Assembly (NCBI GenBank): GCA_034003325.1
Contig: JAVEYW010000018.1
Span: 34,703 to 98,702 of the forward strand
DNA: 64,000 nucleotides
From: Desulfobacterales bacterium
GTDB taxonomy: Bacteria > Desulfobacterota > Desulfobacteria > Desulfobacterales > JAFDDL01
Direction of reading: 5' to 3'
Positions within the stretch are counted from its first letter, which is position 1, and every line of letters begins with the position of its first letter. Below the pieces are notes generated by a model, which was given only the letters and a program-made list of their open reading frames with translations, did not search any database and was not told where the DNA came from. The translations under genes were made by a program, and so were the position numbers. Below are positions 35,338-42,425 of this stretch, one piece after another.

Positions 35338-36486
35338 TCAGCATCCGATGTATCTGGAAATGACCAGCCGTTGAATTTCAGAGGTGCCCTCTCCGATATC
35401 AAGCAGTTTCTGATCCCGATAAAAACGCTCCACGCCGTAATCCTTCATCAACCCGTAGCCGCCATGAATTTGAACGGCATGGTTGGCGACCCGGCCCATC
35501 AGTTCCGAGCAATACACTTTGGCCATGGCCGCTTCCTTGGCGAAGGGGCGATTGTTGTCTCTGAGCCAACAGGCCTTGTAAAGAAGGTTTCTCCCGCACT
35601 CCAGCTCTATGGCGCAGTCGGCCAGTTTAAATGAAATGGCCTGAAATTTGCTGATGGGCTGGCCGAATTGCTTGCGCGTTTTGGCGTATTTAAGCCCCAT
35701 TTCAAAAGCCCCTTGCGCCCCCCCGAGCCCCATGGCGGCAATGGACAAGCGTCCGCCGTCCAGGGTCTGAAGCATCTGGTGAAATCCGTCCCCTTTTTGC
35801 CCCAAAATATTTTCCTTAGGGACTCTGACATTGTCAAAATAGAGTTCTGCTGTGTTCGAGGCACGCCACATCATTTTTTTGTGCATGGCAACAGCCTTAT
35901 ACCCCGGCGTTCCGTTTTCGACCAGAATACAGGAGTATTCCGGCTTGCCGTTTTCCCGTGTGCCGGTTATGGCCTGAACCGTCACCCCCAGGGACATCTC
36001 GCAAGCCGCATTGGTGATGAAAATCTTCGAGCCGTTGATGACCCACTCGTTGCCATCCAGCACCGCCGTGGTTTGGGTGCCGCCGGCATCGGAGCCAGCC
36101 TCCGGCTCGGTCAGGCCGAATCCCCATAATGCCTCGCCACTGCATAATTTGGGAAGATATTTCTTTTTCTGAGCCTCGGTGCCGAAATAATATATGGGCG
36201 CAATCCCTAATGAGTTGCCGGCCGCCACCGTGGCCGCCTGGGAGCCGTCCACCCGCGCCACCTCTTCGACCGCAATGATATAGGAAATATAATCCATTCC
36301 CTGGCCTTCATACGCTTCGGGCACAATCATTCCGAACAGGCCGATTTCACCCATTTTTTTCGTAAGCGAAACCGAAAACGATTCGGATTCATCCAGATCG
36401 GCCGCAACAGCGGCGATTTGCGTCTGGGCAAAATGACGGACTTCTTTCCGAATCATCTCCTGCTCTTTTTTAAGATCGAAATCCAC
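35338..36486 (-). CDS. Acyl-CoA dehydrogenase, short/branched-chain type
   Basis: A 382-residue flavoprotein with VPEAYEGQGMDY, GFGLTEPEAGSDAGG, FITNA, MMWRASNTAELYFDNVRVP and IHGGYGLMKDYGVERFYRD. The catalytic Glu is in IGEGTSEIQR at the end, as in SCAD/MCAD-type enzymes. The alternative position used by isovaleryl-CoA and long-chain enzymes reads LDGGRL here, without a Glu. It oxidises acyl-CoA to enoyl-CoA with FAD and passes electrons to ETF. The GTG at 36486 follows AAGGAG; a longer frame from 36585 is unlikely. In this cluster isovaleryl-CoA or another branched acyl-CoA is plausible, but the Glu position argues against classical isovaleryl-CoA dehydrogenase. Confidence 0.85.
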   Translation of the reverse strand: MDFDLKKEQEMIRKEVRHFAQTQIAAVAADLDESESFSVSLTKKMGEIGLFGMIVPEAYEGQGMDYISYIIAVEEVARVDGSQAATVAAGNSLGIAPIYYFGTEAQKKKYLPKLCSGEALWGFGLTEPEAGSDAGGTQTTAVLDGNEWVINGSKIFITNAACEMSLGVTVQAITGTRENGKPEYSCILVENGTPGYKAVAMHKKMMWRASNTAELYFDNVRVPKENILGQKGDGFHQMLQTLDGGRLSIAAMGLGGAQGAFEMGLKYAKTRKQFGQPISKFQAISFKLADCAIELECGRNLLYKACWLRDNNRPFAKEAAMAKVYCSELMGRVANHAVQIHGGYGLMKDYGVERFYRDQKLLDIGEGTSEIQRLVISRYIGC

Positions 36487-36640
36487 GAAAGACTCCTTCC
36501 CCCCAAGGGATACCGGTGGTGTTAACCGTGTACATGAGCGAATCTGTAAGGAGAGCGTATCCTCATCGATACGCCAGCCTTTCAATTAAAGGAATCAGAA
36601 AATGCCAATCTACCTAATGCTGACTATTGCCCGCAACCCC

Positions 36641-36702
36641 GTAGGGGCGAACCTGTGTGTTCGCCCTTCGTAACCAGGACGAACACACGGGTTCGCTCCT
36701 AC
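36641..36702. repeat. Long inverted repeat between operon genes
   Basis: GTAGGGGCGAACCTGTGTGT plus TCG pairs with CGAACACACGGGTTCGCTCC plus TAC, giving a 23-bp stem with two mismatches around a 16-base loop. Such GTAGGGGCGAACC palindromes are frequent extragenic repeats in Desulfobacterota genomes as far as I recall. It lies between the lyase-like gene and the acyl-CoA dehydrogenase gene and could attenuate or stabilise the transcript. Confidence 0.65.
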
Positions 36703-36764
36703 AAGGCTGACGATAAATCGAAAATGCGCATTACCTTAACGGTATATCAAAAAATTCGTTACCC

Positions 36765-37931
36765 CTAAGGCCTGAGGTGCGCCGGCAACACAGCCGTTTT
36801 TCCCCAATCCGCCGGAACGTTCTGATTCGGCGTTTCACCCAGCTTTGCTTTTCTCTTTTCAAGCCCCGGGCGGGCAAATTTCGGGTGGCCTTCCTTCAAC
36901 GTCCGACCGTTGATAGCCGCTTCGGAGCGCAACCGCATGCCCGCGGTCCTTTCCATCGCGCGGCCCAGCCACAGGACCCGGTCCACATCGTAACCGTGCT
37001 CGATACCCATCTCGTCGATTTGCACCAGGGTGTCTTCCAGGCACACCAGCCCGACATACCGCGCATCGTCATAATAATAATCACCGGTTCCTTTTATGGG
37101 ACAATCTCCCATAAAATTAGCGGGTTGTCCGCCAAGACCGCCGAGCGTGCATTCAAAATGGGTAATGCCCGCCTGAAGCGCCGCCAGAATCGATGCGGAT
37201 GCCATGCGCTTGGTTTCATGAAAATGGGCGATATGAACGGCCGGATCGGGAATTTCATCCAGAATCATGGAAAAATAGCGGTAAACCTCGGGAGTCGAAG
37301 CGCTGCCGTCATGGTCCGCGTGTTCGATATCATGGGCACCGATTTCAAACCACCGTTTGGTGAATTCAACGGCGTCCTTTAAATCCGTTGCGCCGCCGAT
37401 GGGGCTGCCCCAGATGGTGCTCACCGTACCGCACATTTTAAGCCCCGCATCATTGGCTTTCCGGGTAGCCCGTTCGGCTTCTTTCCAGTATTCGGGCAGG
37501 GTGCATCCCGAGTTCGCAAAATGATGCTGTTCCTCGGTGGAAACCATCATCAACACGCGATCCGGTCCGATGCCTTTTTCCTTTAGGGCAATCGCCCGGT
37601 CCACCGCGGATTCCCGAATGGTCACTGCCGTGATGACCACCTCGTCGGCGTTAATGCCTTTGCTCGCGCATTTTTTTCTGAAATAATCGCTGCGAAGATG
37701 AGCCAGGACCTCCTCGGCATCCGTAAACTGGGGCATAACGAGCGGACTGCCCAGGTTGGTCACCTCGATATGTTTGCACCCGGCCAGAATCAGATTTTCC
37801 GCATAAAATTTCTTGGCGTTCGTGGAAACAAATTTCTCCAGATGCTGAAAGCCGTCCCGAACGGTAATGTCGGCGATTGTTACCTTTCTGGGCATTCTCG
37901 GGAAAATTTTCCAATAATCATACTCCGTCAT
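36765..37931 (-). CDS. HMG-CoA lyase-like/pyruvate carboxyltransferase family protein (DRE-TIM metallolyase)
   Basis: A 388-residue protein with a DRE-TIM barrel. The metal and catalytic start is IADITVRDGFQHLEKFV (Asp and Arg). The barrel strands include HIEVTNLGSPLVMPQF, MCGTVSTIWGSPIGG and AHDIEHADHDGSAS. The C-terminal metal ligands are in VHIAHFHETKRMAS, and FECTLGGLGGQPANFMGD resembles the HMG-CoA lyase GGLGGCP loop but lacks the Cys there. It is longer than the true HMG-CoA lyase at 39967 and has an extra C-terminal region. AGGAGGT precedes the ATG, and it lies 63 bp after the carboxyltransferase gene. It probably cleaves or forms a CoA-linked aldol or Claisen product in the same pathway. 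The substrate is unknown. Confidence 0.75.
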   Translation of the reverse strand: MTEYDYWKIFPRMPRKVTIADITVRDGFQHLEKFVSTNAKKFYAENLILAGCKHIEVTNLGSPLVMPQFTDAEEVLAHLRSDYFRKKCASKGINADEVVITAVTIRESAVDRAIALKEKGIGPDRVLMMVSTEEQHHFANSGCTLPEYWKEAERATRKANDAGLKMCGTVSTIWGSPIGGATDLKDAVEFTKRWFEIGAHDIEHADHDGSASTPEVYRYFSMILDEIPDPAVHIAHFHETKRMASASILAALQAGITHFECTLGGLGGQPANFMGDCPIKGTGDYYYDDARYVGLVCLEDTLVQIDEMGIEHGYDVDRVLWLGRAMERTAGMRLRSEAAINGRTLKEGHPKFARPGLEKRKAKLGETPNQNVPADWGKTAVLPAHLRP

Positions 37932-37994
37932 CTTAAGACCTCCTATTATCGCTTGGGCCGGCCAACGCCGTCGTTTTTGTTGATGATCAACCGG

Positions 37995-39596
37995 TTAAAA
38001 TCTGAAATTGCCGAATGCCGGCTCTCCAATGGACTTCAGCATACTCACTTCAACCGCCATGGCAAGCCACTCCCGGATTTCATTCAATTTGACCACCCTG
38101 TCGCTTAAAATACGGGAACCACAGAAAAACGGATGGGCTTCGCCATCGTATTTCTCGATCATGTTCTCCCGAAACACTTTTTTTTCTTCTTCCGTCATGG
38201 GCGCGCCTTTTATTTTTCTTTTGGCCTCTTCAATGGATAACAGCACGCCGGCGGCGCTTCTGCCGCTCATCACCCCGGTACGCGCCCGCATGGTATGAAA
38301 AAGAAAATGGGGCCGATACGCCCTTCCGCACATACCATAATTGGCCGCTCCGTTATCCGGCCCGATGACGAGCTGAATGCGGGGCACCTGAGCGCAGGAA
38401 ACCGCCCGCACCATATCCGCCCCGTATTTTCCAATGCCCATATGTTCGGATTCGGAACCGATCATATAGCCAGGAGCCGCCTGAATAAATAAAATCGGCA
38501 TCTTCTCATTGGCGCACCGAACAATCCATTCCGTTGCTTTTCGGGCGGCTTCCACAAAAATGATGCCGACATTATTGGACGCGATCACCCCCACCGGAAA
38601 GCCTTTGATTCGTATCTTTCCCGTCAGAATGTTATCCCCACGCCCAATTGCGTAGTCCTTTTTATATTCGTAAAATACGCTATCGTCCGCGATGCACCCC
38701 AGAAAAGCGCGTCCGTCGATCCCGCGATGAATTCCTTTGGGCAATAATTCGTAAAGCGTTTCCGTGGGAAATGCCGGCGACTGTTCCGCGTACCGGTGCA
38801 AATGAATCTGCTGGGGTTTTTCAAGCGCCAGAATTTCTCTTACCCTGAGCACCGCTTCATTCTGATTGCCGCATAAATGATCCGCCCCGCCCGAAATCCG
38901 GGTATGCACGCCAGCGCCGCCCAAATCTTCCGCCGAGATCACCTCTCCGGTCGCCATTTTAACCAGCGGCGGTCCACCGAGAAACGAATAGGACATCTGA
39001 TCGATCATGACCGATTGACAAGCCATAAAAACAATATAGGCGCCACCGGCGGTATTCCCGCCGGTGCTCATCGTAATTTGCTTCAGCCCCATGGCGGACA
39101 TTCGGGCCATATTATAAAACATGGAGCCGAAATGCTGGTCATCCGGAAACACATCGGCCTGCATGGGAAGATACGCGCCGCCTGAATCCGCAATATAAAC
39201 GCAGTTCAAACCGCATCTTTCCGCGATGGCTTGCGCGCGCATATGTTTTTTTAGGGTGATCGGAAAATACGTGCCCGCCTTTACGCGGCTGTCATTGGCG
39301 AAGATCATGGTCCAGTTGCCATTTATCTTGCCGATTCCGGTCACCATGCCGCCGCAGGGAACATCCTCGACATCCGGGTAGTTGACACCAAATCCGGCGA
39401 TTCTGCTCAATTCGAAAAACATCGTCCCGGAATCAATGAGCTTCTCAATCAACTCCCTGGCGGGTTGCTTGCCTTGCTGCGCCAACCGATCCACCGCGTT
39501 TTGACCGCCCGGCCACATGGCCCTTTGTACCAATTCATCCAGTTTTCGTTCTTCGTTTTCCCAGTGCTCACGATTTTCGATCGCGTTGGCAGACAT
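37995..39596 (-). CDS. Acyl-CoA carboxylase carboxyltransferase subunit, methylcrotonyl-CoA carboxylase beta-like
   Basis: A 533-residue carboxyltransferase of the biotin-dependent acyl-CoA carboxylase family. Motifs typical of MCC beta are LIDSGTMFFELSRIAGF, VPCGGMVTGIGKINGNW, ADSGGAYLPMQADVFPD, STGGNTAGGAYIVFMACQ and FLGGPPLVKMATGEVISAED; the second half has NVGIIFVEAARKATEWI and GPDNGAANYGMCGRAY. It transfers CO2 from carboxybiotin to the gamma carbon of 3-methylcrotonyl-CoA or a related enoyl-CoA, or runs in reverse. No biotin carboxylase or biotin carrier gene lies in the window. AAGGAA precedes the second of two adjacent ATGs. Two TetR-type operators lie upstream. Glutaconyl-CoA decarboxylase alpha is a less likely alternative. 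Confidence 0.82.
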   Translation of the reverse strand: MSANAIENREHWENEERKLDELVQRAMWPGGQNAVDRLAQQGKQPARELIEKLIDSGTMFFELSRIAGFGVNYPDVEDVPCGGMVTGIGKINGNWTMIFANDSRVKAGTYFPITLKKHMRAQAIAERCGLNCVYIADSGGAYLPMQADVFPDDQHFGSMFYNMARMSAMGLKQITMSTGGNTAGGAYIVFMACQSVMIDQMSYSFLGGPPLVKMATGEVISAEDLGGAGVHTRISGGADHLCGNQNEAVLRVREILALEKPQQIHLHRYAEQSPAFPTETLYELLPKGIHRGIDGRAFLGCIADDSVFYEYKKDYAIGRGDNILTGKIRIKGFPVGVIASNNVGIIFVEAARKATEWIVRCANEKMPILFIQAAPGYMIGSESEHMGIGKYGADMVRAVSCAQVPRIQLVIGPDNGAANYGMCGRAYRPHFLFHTMRARTGVMSGRSAAGVLLSIEEAKRKIKGAPMTEEEKKVFRENMIEKYDGEAHPFFCGSRILSDRVVKLNEIREWLAMAVEVSMLKSIGEPAFGNFRF

Positions 39597-39710
39597 CATG
39601 ATTCCTTTTTATTGATAGGTTGCCGTTGCACGCACAGTAACGTAATAAACGTATCCTTGCTCTCGATTCGTTACAGCGCACCGTACATTATTCAGCATCG
39701 AGCTCCCTTA

Positions 39711-39731
39711 TGATTGAGCGCGCAATTATGG
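39711..39731. promoter_or_regulatory. TetR-type operator, site A
   Basis: TGATTGAGCGCGCAATTATG is a partial palindrome sharing ATGATTGAGCG with site B. It lies about 115 bp upstream of the carboxyltransferase start. Confidence 0.5.
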
Positions 39732-39794
39732 CAGGGGTAGCGCCTTCGATCGTTATGGGTTATGCAAGGTGTCGTTAAAGCGACACCGGATATT

Positions 39795-39812
39795 TGAACG
39801 AGCGCTCAATCA
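39795..39812. promoter_or_regulatory. TetR-type operator, site B
   Basis: TGAACGAGCGCTCAATCA is the best palindrome of the set (TGA-N-CGAGCG-N-TCA type). Its reverse complement fits TGAGCG-N3-GTTCA, shared with sites C and D. It lies about 200 bp before the carboxyltransferase gene. Confidence 0.6.
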
Positions 39813-39966
39813 TAGTTTGCATCGGTCCTTTCTGAATGTCAAGCATAAATTCCATACCATGCGCGCACCCATCATTTTACTAACTAATACTTTGATTTTT
39901 CGTAATAATATTTTATTGTTAGTCAAAGTAAACCCCGGCGCATCGGCCCGATCAACAGATTCCAGG

Positions 39967-40866
39967 CTATTTTTTTAAAAACGAGCGAATTTCTTCGGCA
40001 CACCTTTCCAGGGCGGAAATGTCGATGCCTGTTTCTATGTTCATTCGCCGTAAAAGGTGGGCCGCCTGAATCGTATCAATATTTCCGACGGCGTCCGGTA
40101 TGGCGGGACACCCGCCAAGCCCCCCCAGCCCGGTATCAAAATGCCCCACACCGGCGGCCATGCCGGCCACCATGTTGTGAAAACCCATTCCTTTCTTATC
40201 ATGAAGATGCAAAATGAGGGGCACCCCGGCGCATAAGGGCGATAATTTCTCCAGCAGACTCGCAACCAGGGGAGGGCTTGCCATGCCGGTCGTATCAGCA
40301 ATCGCCAGCATGTCGATACCCTGAGCAAGATAACCGCTCGCGATTTCAGCAATAAGCGATTGAGGGATCTGTCCTTCATACACGCAACCAAACGCACATT
40401 GAATTCCCGCCCGCACATGACAGCCGCTTTTCTTGGCCGATTCAATCATCCTCCGCGCATCGGACAAGGCCTGATCGCGCGACATACCGGTGTTTTTAAT
40501 GCTGTGAGTATCACTGGCGGATACAGATATTTCAACCGATTTGACCCCGGCGCCAAGCGCGCGCATCAGCCCGCGCGAGTTGAGAACCAGCGCATTGAAA
40601 ATTACATTTGGACGCTCTGGCAATGATTTGATCAATAATTCGGCATCCGCCATCTGCGGAACCCGAGAGGGATTCACAAAAGAGGTCACCTGAATCTGAC
40701 GTACTCCCGCATCGGCAATCGCCTTAATCAATTTCACCTTCAAGGGGGTCGGAATCATTTTTGTTTCCTGTTGAAACCCGTCCCGAGGCCCGACTTCGAT
40801 CAGTTGCACCCGATCAGGAAGCTCCCCGGCCAAATAGCCAAACGCCTTAATATCCATATTTTCCAT
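39967..40866 (-). CDS. Hydroxymethylglutaryl-CoA lyase
   Basis: A 299-residue lyase. It has the DRE-TIM start VQLIEVGPRDGFQQE, FVNPSRVPQMADAE, VEISVSASDTHSIKN, CAFGCVYEGQI, ADTTGMASP, ILHLHDKKGMG (metal ligands) and the signature loop DTGLGGLGGCPAIPDAVGN with the catalytic Cys. It splits HMG-CoA to acetyl-CoA and acetoacetate, the last step of leucine breakdown. The ATG at 40866 (or 40857) is chosen: a longer frame to 40947 would run through the promoter and operator C. It is a separate unit upstream of the carboxyltransferase operon and divergent from the TetR gene. Confidence 0.87.
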   Translation of the reverse strand: MENMDIKAFGYLAGELPDRVQLIEVGPRDGFQQETKMIPTPLKVKLIKAIADAGVRQIQVTSFVNPSRVPQMADAELLIKSLPERPNVIFNALVLNSRGLMRALGAGVKSVEISVSASDTHSIKNTGMSRDQALSDARRMIESAKKSGCHVRAGIQCAFGCVYEGQIPQSLIAEIASGYLAQGIDMLAIADTTGMASPPLVASLLEKLSPLCAGVPLILHLHDKKGMGFHNMVAGMAAGVGHFDTGLGGLGGCPAIPDAVGNIDTIQAAHLLRRMNIETGIDISALERCAEEIRSFLKK

Positions 40867-40933
40867 TTGCGGCTTGTTTACTCTCTTGTCGGGTGAAGTC
40901 ACGGGCACAAGGCACATCAAAGGCAATAAGCAC

Positions 40934-40960
40934 ACTATACTGAACAAACGCTCATTATTG
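40934..40960 (-). promoter_or_regulatory. HMG-CoA lyase promoter -10 with TetR-type operator, site C
   Basis: TGAACAAACGCTCATTATTG at 40941-40960 matches the operator form; its reverse complement holds TGAGCG-TTT-GTTCA. On the minus strand it directly precedes TATAGT (40939-40934), a good -10 element. A bound repressor would therefore cover the spacer region between -35 and -10. Confidence 0.55.
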
Positions 40961-41103
40961 AAATTAGGGCGACCCGATCGATTTTGTCAACTATGAACTA
41001 TAGGCGCCACGGGGTAATCACAACGATTGTTTCGGTTTTTTTGGCCGGCTTTGCCGCGCGTGATAATCCCTTGACATCGGAAAAACGCCTATGGTAACGA
41101 GCA

Positions 41104-41120
41104 TGAACGGCCGCTCGACA
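41104..41120. promoter_or_regulatory. TetR-type operator, site D
   Basis: TGAACGGCCGCTCGACA lies about 55-70 bp before the TetR gene. Its reverse complement holds CGAGCG-GCC-GTTCA, one mismatch from the other sites. This suggests the regulator controls its own gene. Confidence 0.5.
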
Positions 41121-41175
41121 ATGTCGCATCGTTCCACCCGGCCGCCAGGGAACAGATAATAGGAGCCGGAAAAAA

Positions 41176-41829
41176 ATGAATAAAACCGGGGGCAACGATA
41201 ATCGGGGGATTTCTACACAAATTAAAAATCCCGATCTGATCAGAAAAAGAAGAAAACAGATCATTGATGCCGTAGTGCCCCTTTTTATTGAAAAAGGATT
41301 TCACAAAACCACGACCCGCCAGATTGCGCTGGCCGCAGGCTTTTCCATCGGCACCCTCTACGAATATGTGGCATGCAAGGAGGACGTTCTCTACTTGGTA
41401 TGCGAGGATATTCATGATAAAGTCGCCGAGGGAATCGGCCATGTCTTGTCGAGTCACAAAGAGGGCCGGGAAGCGCTGTCGGCAATTATTCGCGAATATT
41501 TCACGGTCTGCCACCGTATGAGCGACGTGATCTTGCTCATGTACCAGGAAACCCATGCCCTGCCCTCTCAGTGGATTGAAAAGGTGCTGACCAACGAGCT
41601 GAGAATCACGGGAATTATTCAAGAGGCGTTGCACCGTATTTTTCCCTCCAGCGAAACGGGTCGCCTGAATACTGCCGGGCTGAACCTGATCGCTCATAAC
41701 ATCACTGTGCTGGGGCACATGTGGGTTTTCCGTCGATGGGCCTTATCGCGTGTGTTTTCCATTGGGGAATATATTGAACTCCAGACAAAACTAATTTTTC
41801 CAGAAACAATAGGCAGTCAAACCGAATGA
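41176..41829 (+). CDS. TetR-family transcriptional regulator of the acyl-CoA cluster
   Basis: A 217-residue regulator. The N-terminal helix-turn-helix is clear: RRKQIIDAVVPLFIEKGFHKTTTRQIALAAGFSIGTLYEYV (about residues 26-66). The C-terminal ligand domain is typical in length and helix content (TetR_C-like; YFTVCHRMSDVILLMYQETHAL). FadR- and LiuQ-like TetR proteins sense acyl-CoAs and repress fatty-acid or branched-chain catabolic genes. Four related palindromes lie before this gene, before the HMG-CoA lyase gene and before the carboxyltransferase operon, so this is the probable local repressor. GGAG lies 10 bases before the ATG. It overlaps the next gene by 4 bp (ATGA). Confidence 0.88.
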   Translation: MNKTGGNDNRGISTQIKNPDLIRKRRKQIIDAVVPLFIEKGFHKTTTRQIALAAGFSIGTLYEYVACKEDVLYLVCEDIHDKVAEGIGHVLSSHKEGREALSAIIREYFTVCHRMSDVILLMYQETHALPSQWIEKVLTNELRITGIIQEALHRIFPSSETGRLNTAGLNLIAHNITVLGHMWVFRRWALSRVFSIGEYIELQTKLIFPETIGSQTE

Positions 41830-42425
41830 CCTCGAAACGAATCACCATCGACGATATCGGCGAAATTACACTGGAGCACAGCCGACGCGCCAAGCATATA
41901 CGGCTTTCCATTCGACCGTTCAGGGGTATTCGGGTGGCCGTGCCTTATGGGGTCTCATTCCGCAGGGCCGAGGAAGTAACCCTATCGCACGCCAACTGGT
42001 TGAAAAAACATTTAAAAAAAATCGACCGAATTGAACAGACGGCCGTTGCGCTGCAAAAGTTAGACCCCATCGATCAAAAGGATGCCGCGGAGAAACTGGT
42101 CAAACGGCTCAATGCGCTGTCTGAAACACACGGTTTTTCGTTTAACAAAGTTTTCGTGAAAAATCAGAAAACCCTTTGGGGATCTTGCTCCGGGAAAAAC
42201 AACATCAACCTGAATTCATACTTGGCAAGACTGCCTGAACATCTGATTGATTACACCCTTCTTCATGAACTGGTCCACACCCGTGTTAAACACCATGGGC
42301 CTTCGTTCTGGAATGAGCTGGAAAAAATCGTGGTGGATGCGAAAAAATTGGATAAAGAACTGCGACAATATAGACTGATACCGGAAAGAGGCGAAAACGT
42401 TGCCGCATTATCATATGAAAAATAA
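41826..42425 (+). CDS. YgjP-like (DUF45) metallopeptidase
   Basis: A 199-residue soluble protein of the YgjP/M48-like family. The zinc motif HELVH is in YTLLHELVHTRVKHHGPSFW (about residues 141-160), with a further His in the same segment. The N-terminal half has the family's IRLSIRPFRGIRVAVPYGV and WLKKHLKKI segments, and WGSCSGKNNINLNSYLA precedes the zinc site. These proteins resemble SprT and archaemetzin-like peptidases; their biological substrates are unknown. Its start overlaps the TetR stop by 4 bp and its end overlaps the MscS gene, so it is co-transcribed with both. Confidence 0.85.
   Translation: MTSKRITIDDIGEITLEHSRRAKHIRLSIRPFRGIRVAVPYGVSFRRAEEVTLSHANWLKKHLKKIDRIEQTAVALQKLDPIDQKDAAEKLVKRLNALSETHGFSFNKVFVKNQKTLWGSCSGKNNINLNSYLARLPEHLIDYTLLHELVHTRVKHHGPSFWNELEKIVVDAKKLDKELRQYRLIPERGENVAALSYEK

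Larger units (their letters stand above)
39600..39966. other. Promoter region of the carboxyltransferase operon
   Basis: A 367-bp non-coding gap. It contains two copies of a palindrome shared with the regulator gene (39711-39731 and 39795-39812). Nothing else is recognised. Confidence 0.5.

Noticed and set aside
40867..40947. Longer HMG-CoA lyase starting at 40947
   Set aside because: That region contains the -10 element and operator; the extra residues do not match the family.
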